A DNA stretch of 54,878 nucleotides, taken from IMG/VR virus record IMGVR_UViG_3300030099_002160, positions 1 through 54,878 of that record. One strand, written 5' to 3'. The position numbers and the translations under genes are program-made. Below, piece after piece: positions 44,532 to 52,888 of the stretch (position 1 is the first letter of the stretch; each line of letters begins with the position of its first letter). The notes under the pieces were generated by a model. The model did no database searches and was not told the origin of the DNA. It was given only the letters and a program-made list of their open reading frames with translations. This stretch comes from a virus.

Positions 44532-45926
44532 TTACCCAATAATTCTACTTAATTTTATGTAAGCTACAGATATATACCTAGCTGCCGCACTAAGAGTTTT
44601 AGCCCCAATAAAAGAAAATAAAGGAACCCCATTAGTAAGAGCGTTTGATTTTGTTGTTGACAAACTTTGAGTAGCACCACCAGCTGTTGCTGAAGTTACT
44701 AAACCATACTGAACCTCGTTGACAAATGCAGACACTTGCCTGTTGGAGTCTATTTCTATTCTTAATCTGTAGGAAGTAGTGTCAGCAACCGCTATGCCTA
44801 GGTCCGTAACAAAATGAACTCCATCTACAGAATATATAAAGTGTAAATTAGCATTTGTTGTTAGAGCTGTAGTAACGGGACCATCATCACTGGTGTAAAG
44901 AAAATACGCCTGATCAGAATCTGTGTAATCATCAGAACCACTTTTTTTAAGACCTCCCCAAAAGGCAAAGTTATCTTTATCATTAACATATATAGACGTT
45001 TCCCATTCAAGTTCTTTTTGTGTTAGAAAAGAGTTTTGATCCCATAATGTCTGACTAGATTCCTGATGTGCTTGCAATAAAATCTCATCATCATCTGAGC
45101 TTCCAGTTTGTAGTTTAACACCACCTATAGCTGTGTCCCAAGACACAGAAGATGTTCCAGCAACATCTGAATATTCAAAATTAACATTAGCTTTTGCTCT
45201 AGCGGTAATAATAGCATCATTATCACTATGACTAGCATCAGCATTAGTTAAAGGTGCATGAAGTGTATCGTGAAGAGAAGGTAGTTGTGAAAAATATTCT
45301 TCAAGCTGTATTCTTTGAGTTGATTGTCTAAAAGAACCTTTCCCTGTCATTTCTATATCACCATTAACTATAATTTTATCATTGATATTATCCACAACAA
45401 ATAAAGTATTATTGCTACTGCTAGTAATTTTAAATGCTTCAAATCCTGGACCTAAAGAGAAAAGTGCAGACCCTGAATTAGATCCAACATGTAAAGAACA
45501 GGTAGGTACAGTCTGAGATATACCAAAATAAGTAGAGTTAGAAACAACTCTACCCTCAGAGTCTTCTACGTAAAAATAAGTATTGTTACCACTAGACGCT
45601 GTGTCTATATCTCCAAGCTTAACATTATAAGCCCCTAAGAAGTCTCCAACATAAAACTTATTGTAACCATTAGGATTCTGAACTAAAAGATTTTGAACAC
45701 CCGTTCCAACTATATGCAAGTTAGCTCTAGGAGTTGATGTAGAAGACAAGTTTAAAGATAGATTACCTGATATATTAGCTCTGGTCTCGCTAAGAGACAA
45801 AGAACTATTGTTGCCATCACCATCTTCTATTACAGTTGGTGTAGATCCGTTAAAACCTACAGTGGACTCTGTCTTTAATAAAGTCTTATATGTATCTTTT
45901 ATGTTTTGTCCTGTTAATGTTGCCAT
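44532..45926 (-). CDS. Tail fibre / receptor-binding protein with lectin-like C-terminus
   Basis: A 464-residue protein. N-terminus MATLTGQNIKDTYKTLL, then STPTVIEDGDGNNSSLSLS: the D-x-Y-x-x-L-L followed by I-x-D-G-x-G-N-x-S-x-L-x-L-S form is typical of attachment domains of aquatic-phage fibres. Repeats of NNTYFYVED / NNTLFVVDN type follow. The C-terminal 220 residues are a beta-sandwich-like domain (NFAFWGGLKKSGSDDYTDSD; YRLRIEIDSNRQVSAFVN) resembling carbohydrate-binding folds. It lies 12 bases from another fibre gene. Probable adhesin. Confidence 0.7.
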   Translation of the reverse strand: MATLTGQNIKDTYKTLLKTESTVGFNGSTPTVIEDGDGNNSSLSLSETRANISGNLSLNLSSTSTPRANLHIVGTGVQNLLVQNPNGYNKFYVGDFLGAYNVKLGDIDTASSGNNTYFYVEDSEGRVVSNSTYFGISQTVPTCSLHVGSNSGSALFSLGPGFEAFKITSSSNNTLFVVDNINDKIIVNGDIEMTGKGSFRQSTQRIQLEEYFSQLPSLHDTLHAPLTNADASHSDNDAIITARAKANVNFEYSDVAGTSSVSWDTAIGGVKLQTGSSDDDEILLQAHQESSQTLWDQNSFLTQKELEWETSIYVNDKDNFAFWGGLKKSGSDDYTDSDQAYFLYTSDDGPVTTALTTNANLHFIYSVDGVHFVTDLGIAVADTTSYRLRIEIDSNRQVSAFVNEVQYGLVTSATAGGATQSLSTTKSNALTNGVPLFSFIGAKTLSAAARYISVAYIKLSRIIG

Positions 45927-45938
45927 GTTATTTATTTA

Positions 45939-47633
45939 TTAAAATAATCCGTAATAGTCTAAATAGACAAGAATCCTACCCGCTGTAGCGTCTGTTGTTC
46001 CGTTTGATGTTCCTTCACTAACAATATAAAGAAAGCTGTCTGCTGAAAGCTCACCATTAGTCTGGAGAACATCCTCTCTTCCTCTACCACTAAAAAATTG
46101 TTTTTTAAGGTTTCCAGATCCAGATCCAATGTTAGGTCCAACATCACTTAGGACATCATCGGTTCCGTAACTAAATATACTGGGAGTGGAGCCATCTAGT
46201 AGAGGTTTATAATTAGCAGGTACAGTTCCAGCAGAAACACCATTATTTGTCCCTAGTCCCAACTCAAAATTATAAGTTGCTAAGTTACTAAGTTCTTTTA
46301 CTATTATTGTCACTGATTTTATCCTTGCAAACTGAGGTATCTGTACTGTTCCTATTTGCTTTATGACACCATGATCAGTAGTGTTGGCATCAAAAATATC
46401 TACTTCTGCTACGATAGTAACAAAACCAGTACCCATCTTTACCACTCTTACAACATCGTTTGAGTTATTGCCAGTTACGTCAGTAAAAATCAGATCACCA
46501 TCTGGCTGAAGTGCCAAAATAGCTCTTTGAGACCCAGCACCATCAACAGTTTTGATTGTAGTAACACCCCTATCTAAAACCTGGATCTCACAGTAATCAT
46601 CTGTGGTTGCACCAGCTTTTTCGTATATTCTTAATTTGGAATCTACGCCATCTTCTCCAAAAAATTCAAAAGCAGGATTAGATGCAGTTGTGGTTTGCAC
46701 AGCAAAAGTGTTAGTAGTAGATCCACTACCGATTATAGCCTTAGTTTTACCATCAGCAATAAAATTTATATCAGCATCAGTACCTGCCGCATCTGTAGTT
46801 GAAAAATCAGCACCTCCACTAGAAGTTATACGTAACTTTAAAAAATCATCTGTATTACCATTATTATAAAAGAATGTGTCACCTCCAGCATTGTCTATTG
46901 CAAGATCTCCATCTATATCAAATGTTAAGTTAGCGGCTGTCCCATCATCATCTACTGTAGTTATTGTTGTTGCTCCAGCAGCACCTGTAGCTATACTAAA
47001 GTAATCTCCAGTATCAGCAGTGCTAACGAATTTAACATCCATACCTCCATCCGCAACCTGTGAATACAAACCTACATTGTTAGCTACTGTACCCATTAGA
47101 ACTGTATTATGTATTCCTATTTGAGTTATATTATTGTTGTCATTTATACCCCCATTATTAAGAATGGCTAAATTGTTATTTAGACCTGTATAATTAATCG
47201 TACCACTATTACCACTACCTACATTATCCATAGAGAGCTCAAGGTTTGTTTTTGTTGAGGTGACAGATGATACTGTACTTACAGTGGTCTTATACTCCAT
47301 TTGATTACTAGTCGTAACCTGAGTATTAGGTTGACCATCAAGGTGAAGAATATGAAATAGTCTACCATCAGACTCTAAAGAGTTACCCCCATGTACTAAA
47401 TATAAACCTTTTCCAGTTGTTAATGATGAGGTTGAGATATCTATAACGTTACCTGTTGTGTTTGCAGTAGCATTTATATCTAAAGCTATCTCATCTACAT
47501 CAAGATTTGATATTCTAGCTGCGGAAGTACCTCCACTTGTTGGATTTTCTATAAACAGTTTTCCCCAGGATTTTGATGGGGTTCCAAGACCTCCTTCTTG
47601 ATCTGCTCTGGGGACTATATTTGGTGTTGCCAT
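45939..47633 (-). CDS. Tail fibre / spike protein with beta-repeats
   Basis: A 564-residue protein. The N-terminus MATPNIVPRADQEGGLGTPS and KSWGKLFIENP resemble tail-attachment starts of aquatic-phage fibres. The middle has repeated Thr/Asp-rich beta units (TTITTVDDDGTAANLTFD; GDLAIDNAGGDTFFYNN; GGADFSTTDAAGTDADINF), a pattern of trimeric fibre shafts. The C-terminal 150 residues form a distinct domain (VKMGTGFVTIVAEVDIF; NFELGLGTNNGVSAG). Very low Lys/Arg. It precedes the second fibre gene, so the two may form one adhesion device. Confidence 0.7.
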   Translation of the reverse strand: MATPNIVPRADQEGGLGTPSKSWGKLFIENPTSGGTSAARISNLDVDEIALDINATANTTGNVIDISTSSLTTGKGLYLVHGGNSLESDGRLFHILHLDGQPNTQVTTSNQMEYKTTVSTVSSVTSTKTNLELSMDNVGSGNSGTINYTGLNNNLAILNNGGINDNNNITQIGIHNTVLMGTVANNVGLYSQVADGGMDVKFVSTADTGDYFSIATGAAGATTITTVDDDGTAANLTFDIDGDLAIDNAGGDTFFYNNGNTDDFLKLRITSSGGADFSTTDAAGTDADINFIADGKTKAIIGSGSTTNTFAVQTTTASNPAFEFFGEDGVDSKLRIYEKAGATTDDYCEIQVLDRGVTTIKTVDGAGSQRAILALQPDGDLIFTDVTGNNSNDVVRVVKMGTGFVTIVAEVDIFDANTTDHGVIKQIGTVQIPQFARIKSVTIIVKELSNLATYNFELGLGTNNGVSAGTVPANYKPLLDGSTPSIFSYGTDDVLSDVGPNIGSGSGNLKKQFFSGRGREDVLQTNGELSADSFLYIVSEGTSNGTTDATAGRILVYLDYYGLF

Positions 47634-47652
47634 GTTTTTTCTTTTTTATATT

Positions 47653-47994
47653 TTAATTATAAGGATTTGGGAATACTGTATCGTCTATAGGCTGAATGTC
47701 ACCATTAGCATCTACGTTCCAGTATCCTTCATCATATGTTTGTTCTAGTTCTGCATCAGGATCAGCAGGCTGATAATCGTATACTCCATTTACCAATCCT
47801 GTAGTTATATCTAAATCCCAAGAGTCATTGAAATCATATAGAGTTGGTATAGGTGTCACCGCATCATACGTGCTTCCAGAACCTGTTGAGGTAGCAGCTT
47901 CCCACATGTAGTCTTCTATGACTACTCCCGCAGAAGAAGATCCAGCACCCGCTAAATCTCCAAAGACTAATGAAGCTCCTAATCCTAACGCCAT
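47653..47994 (-). CDS. Small hypothetical virion-type protein
   Basis: A 113-residue protein with a Gly/Ala/Leu-rich start (MALGLGASLVFGDLAGAG) and a very acidic, Tyr/Asp/Pro-rich body (YDYQPADPDAELEQTYDEGY). It resembles small proteins that lie next to fibre genes in aquatic phages. It is separated by 3 bases from the upstream gene. No family is assigned. Confidence 0.55.
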   Translation of the reverse strand: MALGLGASLVFGDLAGAGSSSAGVVIEDYMWEAATSTGSGSTYDAVTPIPTLYDFNDSWDLDITTGLVNGVYDYQPADPDAELEQTYDEGYWNVDANGDIQPIDDTVFPNPYN

Positions 47995-47997
47995 ATC

Positions 47998-48375
47998 TTA
48001 ATGTTTTGGTGCTAGGTAACATATTACCCCTCCATCAGCATCTCCTGCTGCCATCTGAAAAGTTGTCCATCTACCATAAATAGTTAAACCTTTAGGAAAT
48101 ATAGTTGTTCCAGATCCAGCGTTAATCTCTTCTCCCCCTGTACCTTCATCACCTGTTCCTGAAGAATGAGAACCAGTTCCTGTTGTTGTTATGTAAATCT
48201 GAGAGTTTTCATCTTCGTTCTCACAAGTCATAGCAGAAACAGTTGTGTCCGCCATAAATGTTATAGCACATATAATTTTGTCAGAAGGTGGAGTTACCAA
48301 GTCAGTATCATTTACAAATATTGATCCGTACTGTCCAAGGGTAGCTTCTTGTGCTTTCGTTCCTGATAATGCCAT
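47998..48375 (-). CDS. Small virion surface protein
   Basis: About 125 residues from the ATG at 48375 (MALSGTKAQEATLGQYG). The alternative start at 48423 adds 16 residues unlike other starts and would lie upstream of a TATATTTG box (48402-48409). Features: PPSDKIICAITFMADTTVS, two cysteines, a Gly/Thr-rich loop (GTGSHSSGTGDEGTGGEE) and FPKGLTIYGRWTTFQMA, ending VICYLAPKH. The FPKGLTIYGRW block recurs in small structural proteins of aquatic phages. As the first gene of the late leftward operon it may be strongly expressed. Confidence 0.65.
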   Translation of the reverse strand: MALSGTKAQEATLGQYGSIFVNDTDLVTPPSDKIICAITFMADTTVSAMTCENEDENSQIYITTTGTGSHSSGTGDEGTGGEEINAGSGTTIFPKGLTIYGRWTTFQMAAGDADGGVICYLAPKH

Positions 48376-48401
48376 TTTATTTTCTTTTAAATTGTTCCGT
48401 A

Positions 48402-48448
48402 CAAATATAGTAATTAATTCCAAATATAAGAAATATTTAGTATATTTG
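48402..48448. promoter_or_regulatory. Divergent promoter region of late operon and winged-helix gene
   Basis: Minus-strand -7 boxes TATATTTG at 48402-48409 and 48421-48428, and a plus-strand TATATTTG at 48441-48448, all within 47 bases between the divergent starts (48375 minus, 48474 plus). I did not find a convincing TTTG at -33 spacing for any of them, so activator dependence is possible. Confidence 0.5.
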
Positions 48449-48473
48449 ATCTATTGTAATAAAATTAAAAGTT

Positions 48474-48803
48474 TTGAGTAGAGATAATTACTTGAAAAAC
48501 TACAGGAATATACTGTTTGATTTTAGAGACAGTTACGGTCTTAAAATATCAGACATTGAGTTTTTGTTTTTTGTATACGATATGGAAAACTTTACAACCA
48601 AATACATCTCTGTAGACTACAGATGTTCAAATTCATTTGTAACGAGAAATTTGCCTGAACTGCTAAAAAAGGGATATATAAAAATATATTTAGAGAGAGC
48701 TCATGGTAGATCTAGAAAGTATATGATATCTCAAAATGGTAAATTATTAGTAACTAGGTTTTATAGACTATTAAAAGAAACAACATATGGCACGTTTAAA
48801 TAG
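48474..48803 (+). CDS. Winged-helix (MarR-like) DNA-binding protein
   Basis: A 109-residue protein. ISDIEFLFFVYDMENFTTKY (about residues 20-40) is followed by a helix-turn-helix (YRCSNSFVTRNLPELLKKGY, about 48-67), a wing (IKIYLERAHGRSRKYMISQN) and a C-terminal helix (GKLLVTRFYRLLKE), the order of MarR-type winged-helix proteins. Related proteins are common in marine phages in my memory. The only early start is TTG at 48474; the first ATG (48582) would remove part of the fold. It lies 26 bases downstream of a -7 box and is divergent from the late operon. Overlaps the next gene by 17 bases. Probably a late regulator. Confidence 0.7.
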   Translation: MSRDNYLKNYRNILFDFRDSYGLKISDIEFLFFVYDMENFTTKYISVDYRCSNSFVTRNLPELLKKGYIKIYLERAHGRSRKYMISQNGKLLVTRFYRLLKETTYGTFK

Positions 48804-51087
48804 AAGAAGGCTAAAAGATTTTAAGATAGAAGAAGATGAATTAGGAAATGTAACCGTAGAGGACACATCAGTGCCTGCAAATAAGTATACTAAAATGACT
48901 ACCGCTGATCTGCAAAAAGCTTTTGGTCAGTTTTATGATTTTGAAGGAGACAAGTTTACAGACTCTCAAAGAAGATTTGCTACTGGAAGACCACAAAACT
49001 GGGCTAGATTATTCGAGACTCCTGAAATAACTAACTTTAATTTTAACCCTAGAAAAGCTACGAGTCCATTCTATCGTGGAAGTCAAGATAAAGGAGTTAA
49101 TCAACATCCATATAGTCTTAGTGCTGTATTGCTAGATCAAAGTCCTGAAGTTTTAGAGAGGCTTTTAGCTATGGAATATCAAAGAGCTCCTAGAAAATTA
49201 GAATCTAACGAATCAATAAAGAAAAGATTTGGCTTAGAAGGCAAAACAATATCTGCTGCTGACAGGATGCAGATGAAAAAAATAGATCAGAAAAAATTAG
49301 AAAAAGAATTTGAAAAATTAAAAAAGAATCCAAACTACAAGGGTCACGCTGCTGATCTTCAGTTGATGAGAAAACTTTTAAACATGCCTAATCTTAACAG
49401 CACTGAAGCTGATCTTATAGGTGAACAACTAAAGAGTGCTAAAATAAGAGACGCTATAGTAGCAAAATATCCTCAGTTCGAAAAAGACGCTGCTGAAGGT
49501 AAGGCTCCTTACAGAAGAAGATCTGGAACTAGAGGCAAGGGTGGTGAATTTATAAACGCACCGCAAAACTATCAGATGAATCTACAGGCTTCTAATATAA
49601 AAGGAGATCCTAGCAAAGAATGGTTAAAAGTTCAAAGCGTATCTAATAGAGGTGCTACAGAACAGGGTACTGGCGGATTAGACAAACCACAAATAGTGCA
49701 AGAGCTATCTAAGGATAATGAGTTCTTCTCTGGTTTAGATATCGGGAGGGGAGATCTACGGTTCGATCCAAAGATAACTAGACTAGGTGAAGAAGGTAAT
49801 CAATTATTTAACTTTGGTGTTAGGTATGATGAAGAGTCTGGTAGGCACTTTTCTGAAGGAAGAAAAAGATTCTTAACACAAGAGGAAGAACAAATATATA
49901 GAAATGCGGCTGCTAACAAGTACGTAGAGGATTCTGGTTGGACCATGTTTGAACCAAGTTCAGATATAGAATCTACTCCTTCTCCTACTTCCGTTCCTTC
50001 TGGCAAGACGCAAGATATGAATATTGTAAGAGAAACAAGGGTTGATCCTGAGTCTCAACTATCAATGACCCCTGTATCTAGTGATCCTTTAGAAATAACT
50101 CAAGACTTGTCACTGCCCCCTCAGCCCGATGCTAAAAAAGAAAAAGAGGGAAAAGTAGAAGCAGAGTTTCCTACGATGAAGTTTCAAGATGGTGATGATG
50201 ATCCAGTAGGTAGCTTTTTAAAAGAAGACGAATCTATAGATGCTATACTTAAATCTTTAGAGACAGGTAAAAATGTTCAAGATAAATCTGAGTACACTGA
50301 AAAAGATCTGGAAAGAGATAAGAAAATCATAGAAGAAACATACGGTAAGGATGCCGCTAGTGAGCTTCAAGATAAGATAGATGAACAAAAACAAAAGCTA
50401 AAAGCCTTAAAAGAAGAAAAGGAAAAAGATGAAGAAGATAGTGATGAAGAAGGTGATGATGATACAGTAGGAACCATGGACAATGATGTTGATGATGACA
50501 TAGAATCTACTGAAAGGGAGATAAGAGATCTAGAATCTGAACTGGACTACACACCTCAGACAATAGCAGGTGTTCCTGACTACACCCCACAAACAGAGGA
50601 TATAGATATGGCTTTCAAAGGTCTTAAGATACCTAAGTATCAAGAGGGGGGTAAAGACTTTATTCTTATGCCTCAAGGTAAAGACAATCAAAGTGCTAGA
50701 CAAAAAGAAGCAGACTTCTTTAATAATCTATACAAAAACTTCGGAGAAAATTTTTCCGCTTCAGACATAGTTCTAAGTATGGTGCCAGGAGTTGGTCCGT
50801 TAAGCAAGGCTAGAAAAGCTGTAAAAGCAAGTAAACAATTAAAGATACCTTTTCCTAAGCTAACTAAGGGGACTAAGAATCTTAGCAATCAGCGTATGAA
50901 AAATATGACCCCTACACAGCAGAGAAAGGCAGATGAACAAATAATAGATGAAATAATAAAAAAGCATGGTAAAGACTCCAAGCAGTATAAAGATGCTTTT
51001 AATCAATATTCAGACAATACAATGAAAGGGTTTTATATGGAAGTTCCAAAAAAGGGAGATCCATTTTATGAATATCAACTTAGATAA
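48787..51087 (+). CDS. Large acidic, probably virion-associated protein
   Basis: A 766-residue protein. The N-terminal third is basic and helical (MARLNRRRLKDFKIEEDELG; QRRFATGRPQNWARLFETP). A disordered Ser/Pro-rich linker follows (PSPTSVPSGKTQ), then a very acidic segment (EEKEKDEEDSDEEGDDDTVG), two copies of DYTPQT (DYTPQTIAGVP and DYTPQTEDI, about residues 595-616), an IPKYQEGGKDF motif near 625, a short hydrophobic stretch (DIVLSMVPGVGPLSKA) and a basic C-terminus. The YxEGG motif is shared with other late proteins, suggesting a head- or tail-internal role. No enzyme motif is seen. Confidence 0.65.
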   Translation: MARLNRRRLKDFKIEEDELGNVTVEDTSVPANKYTKMTTADLQKAFGQFYDFEGDKFTDSQRRFATGRPQNWARLFETPEITNFNFNPRKATSPFYRGSQDKGVNQHPYSLSAVLLDQSPEVLERLLAMEYQRAPRKLESNESIKKRFGLEGKTISAADRMQMKKIDQKKLEKEFEKLKKNPNYKGHAADLQLMRKLLNMPNLNSTEADLIGEQLKSAKIRDAIVAKYPQFEKDAAEGKAPYRRRSGTRGKGGEFINAPQNYQMNLQASNIKGDPSKEWLKVQSVSNRGATEQGTGGLDKPQIVQELSKDNEFFSGLDIGRGDLRFDPKITRLGEEGNQLFNFGVRYDEESGRHFSEGRKRFLTQEEEQIYRNAAANKYVEDSGWTMFEPSSDIESTPSPTSVPSGKTQDMNIVRETRVDPESQLSMTPVSSDPLEITQDLSLPPQPDAKKEKEGKVEAEFPTMKFQDGDDDPVGSFLKEDESIDAILKSLETGKNVQDKSEYTEKDLERDKKIIEETYGKDAASELQDKIDEQKQKLKALKEEKEKDEEDSDEEGDDDTVGTMDNDVDDDIESTEREIRDLESELDYTPQTIAGVPDYTPQTEDIDMAFKGLKIPKYQEGGKDFILMPQGKDNQSARQKEADFFNNLYKNFGENFSASDIVLSMVPGVGPLSKARKAVKASKQLKIPFPKLTKGTKNLSNQRMKNMTPTQQRKADEQIIDEIIKKHGKDSKQYKDAFNQYSDNTMKGFYMEVPKKGDPFYEYQLR

Positions 51088-51093
51088 TATATT

Positions 51094-51534
51094 ATGAAAA
51101 AAGGAATGATGATAATAATAGAAGGTGCAAGTGATCACTCTATGCAGAGCGGAGGTGAAGAAATAGATGTTTATGGATATCAAACAGAAAATTTTCATAT
51201 ATGTCCTGGAGCTAAAGAGTCTTTTGAAAAACTTGTAAAAGCTGGGTATAGAGGAGAAGAGATGGAAAAGGTTTCTAATATGGCTATGCTGGTAGATGAT
51301 TACTTAGGATTAGAAATACATATATTAAAAAATGGAGCTAACCAAGAAAACATAAGGGAAATGATAGACAAGGGTAACGCAGTTATGTTTTATGTGGGCT
51401 GTTTGGCTGAAAAAATTCAAGACGAAACAATCATTAGATTATTTGATTTTATGCCCGATCATTTATTAGTGGCTATGGGTATGAAAGATAATGAATTTAA
51501 TGACATGCAACCAATGCAAGATCAGTCTTGTTAA
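51094..51534 (+). CDS. Hypothetical protein
   Basis: A 146-residue, mostly helical acidic protein starting 6 bases after the 766-residue gene (MKKGMMIIIEGASDHSMQSG), with IDVYGYQTENFHICPGA and FEKLVKAGYRG. The Met content is high and the end (DNEFNDMQPMQDQSC) carries a terminal Cys. A pattern of K/E-rich helices around a central MLVDDYLGLEIHILKN segment suggests a small globular protein. No family is recognised. It shares the rightward operon with the neighbouring genes. Confidence 0.6.
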   Translation: MKKGMMIIIEGASDHSMQSGGEEIDVYGYQTENFHICPGAKESFEKLVKAGYRGEEMEKVSNMAMLVDDYLGLEIHILKNGANQENIREMIDKGNAVMFYVGCLAEKIQDETIIRLFDFMPDHLLVAMGMKDNEFNDMQPMQDQSC

Positions 51535-51557
51535 ATTAACTATTAAAACAAAAAATT

Positions 51558-51857
51558 ATGGCATTAGCAACAAGAAAATCAGGAAACATACATTCAAAAA
51601 CAGGTAGCGATCTATTAGCTATGAAAGCAAAGTACGATGCAAACGCATTAGACATTATGCCAAAGTATGATGACTTTCAAGCACTACTATATCAATTACA
51701 ATTATTAAGAGAGGATATTGACGAGCTTAGAAGATTTATTGCAAGTGATGAATTTTTAGAGTCAAACCCAGTAGGAGGAAGATTACCAACTAGCGATCCA
51801 AGGTCTGCTGGTAGACTATGGAATAATAATGGAGTATTGAGTGTTAGTCGAGGCTAA
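51558..51857 (+). CDS. Small coiled-coil hypothetical protein
   Basis: A 99-residue protein. An Ala/Lys-rich start (MALATRKSGNIHSKTGSD) is followed by a heptad helix (YQLQLLREDIDELRRFI) and a flexible C-terminus with GGRLPTSDPRSAGRLW, ending VLSVSRG. Probable virion or tail-associated small protein from composition. Its stop codon overlaps the stop of the convergent HNH gene by 4 bases. Confidence 0.55.
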   Translation: MALATRKSGNIHSKTGSDLLAMKAKYDANALDIMPKYDDFQALLYQLQLLREDIDELRRFIASDEFLESNPVGGRLPTSDPRSAGRLWNNNGVLSVSRG

Positions 51858-52237
51858 GTTCTTACCTTAGATCTATTTCTTCTGTATTCACGCCTTACAG
51901 CTTTACAGCCTTCACACCTACATCCGTTTCTATAAGCAGTAGCAGATGGACAGGGAACAGCCTCCTTTTGTCTAGCGGCAGCGTAGTTGCAAGAAGCGTG
52001 TGAGAAAGCTATATTATCCAGATCAAAAAAATTACCCACAGGATCGTCAGAGTCTAACCAAGGTGTCTTGTGCTCTACAGTCATATGCTTAGAGCTTTCT
52101 ATCTCTGCACCACACTGATAGCACCAGTTGATCTTCAAACGCCTAGCTAAACTAAATAATAACTCTTTCTTTAATCGGTGTGCGGCAGTGCCAGGGTTCA
52201 TCCCTAGCTGTTTAGTTTTTTTGGTTTTAATACACAT
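51854..52237 (-). CDS. HNH endonuclease
   Basis: A 127-residue basic protein. The zinc half-site is WCYQCGAEIE (about residues 38-47), the HNH core MTVEHKTPWL (about 52-61) carries the catalytic His and the closing cysteine is in AFSHASCNYAAARQ (about 77-90); a second Cys cluster, CPSATAYRNGCRCEGC, lies near the C-terminus. This is the architecture of small free-standing HNH enzymes of phages, which can nick DNA during packaging or act as homing enzymes. It is coupled (TAATG) to the basic protein gene upstream. The packaging versus homing role is unresolved. Confidence 0.8.
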   Translation of the reverse strand: MCIKTKKTKQLGMNPGTAAHRLKKELLFSLARRLKINWCYQCGAEIESSKHMTVEHKTPWLDSDDPVGNFFDLDNIAFSHASCNYAAARQKEAVPCPSATAYRNGCRCEGCKAVRREYRRNRSKVRT

Positions 52238-52482
52238 TACTTACGTTTTTTGTTTAACTTAACGCCCCTAGCTCTACGATCACCAGGAGTCCTAGTCTTG
52301 TTGCCCCTGTTCTTAGAAGGATCTTCCATGATCACAGTACCATCAGCCATGTGAGAAACATCTTTGCCGCCCTTGCCATATATCCTTTTCTTTCTGCGGA
52401 TCTTGTTGAGCTTGGCACGCTTTTTCTTAGACTTAGAATCGCTGTGAAACTTCTTGTATTCTTTTTTGTAATTCCTAGGCAT
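52237..52482 (-). CDS. Small basic protein (MPRNYKKEYK family)
   Basis: The frame extends upstream, but the ATG at 52482 (81 residues, MPRNYKKEYKKFHSDSKSKK) starts at a family-like N-terminus and just after a promoter. The protein is about 40 percent Lys/Arg. Its centre, GKDVSHMADGTVIMEDPS, resembles the G-K-D-V-x-H-x-D-G-N-P segment of HNH-like basic proteins in aquatic phages, but the second half is degenerate. It ends VKLNKKRK, like four proteins of the 6.8-8.1 kb cluster. Nucleic-acid binding is likely from charge. Confidence 0.65.
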   Translation of the reverse strand: MPRNYKKEYKKFHSDSKSKKKRAKLNKIRRKKRIYGKGGKDVSHMADGTVIMEDPSKNRGNKTRTPGDRRARGVKLNKKRK

Positions 52483-52486
52483 AAGG

Positions 52487-52517
52487 CAAATATAATAAAA
52501 ATGATGAGATATGCAAA
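52487..52517 (-). promoter_or_regulatory. Promoter 4 bases before the basic-protein start
   Basis: Minus strand: -33 TTTG at 52514-52517, a 19-base spacer, and -7 TATATTTG at 52487-52494, followed by CCTT and the ATG at 52482. This would give a leaderless or nearly leaderless mRNA. Confidence 0.6.
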
Positions 52518-52863
52518 GATTTGGGATAACTATACAATATACAGGGTAACAGCTGTCACACCAAATCAACATTATGCAAGGGGGTACCCTAGACCAGAAC
52601 AACAATAACAAATACAAACGTCGTTTTTTGCCCTGCCCGTACAATTTTGTATGTCGTTTTTAGCACTACCCCAACCTGTACAGAATTTTTTTGGGGGGTC
52701 ACAGCTCTTCGTCCTAATTCAATTTTATTTTGAGTGTGAGGTGTGAATAAATCCGAGACAATCCTACCTACATTTCCCATTATGACTCTGTTAACAATCT
52801 GAAGTGTATTTAGTTTTTTGTGTGATCATAATTAAAAATCTAATAACGAGAGTGAACGGGGCA
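52518..52863. other. Non-coding segment, 346 bases
   Basis: No convincing gene on either strand; the two open frames here have unlikely composition. It contains the imperfect palindrome GTAACAGCTGTCAC (52547-52560), GGGTACCC (52582-52589) and the tandem repeat described separately. G+C appears higher than in the surroundings. It could hold regulatory sites or genome-end signals. Confidence 0.5.
52620..52690. repeat. Imperfect tandem repeat, two units
   Basis: Unit 1 (52620-52646): GTCGTTTTTTGCCCTGCCC then GTACA and ATTTT. Unit 2 (52653-52690): GTCGTTTTTAGCACTACCC, an extra CAACCT, then GTACA, GA and ATTTTTTT. The order of the blocks is the same in both, with a spacing of 33 bases between starts. 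Confidence 0.5.
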
Positions 52864-52888
52864 TAAAAAAAGGGGGCAAAACCCCCTT
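52864..52888 (-). terminator. Intrinsic terminator after the 52909-53193 gene
   Basis: Minus strand: stem AAGGGGG / CCCCCTT with a 5-base loop (TTTTG), then a T-run. It lies 20 bases downstream of the stop codon. Confidence 0.75.

Noticed and set aside
52351-52608. Plus-strand frame of 85 codons opposite the MPRNYK gene
   Set aside because: Antisense to a recognisable basic protein; hydrophobic and cysteine-free shadow composition.
52589-52780. Minus-strand frame of 63 codons in the non-coding gap
   Set aside because: No leader, poor composition and it runs through the tandem repeat and palindromes.
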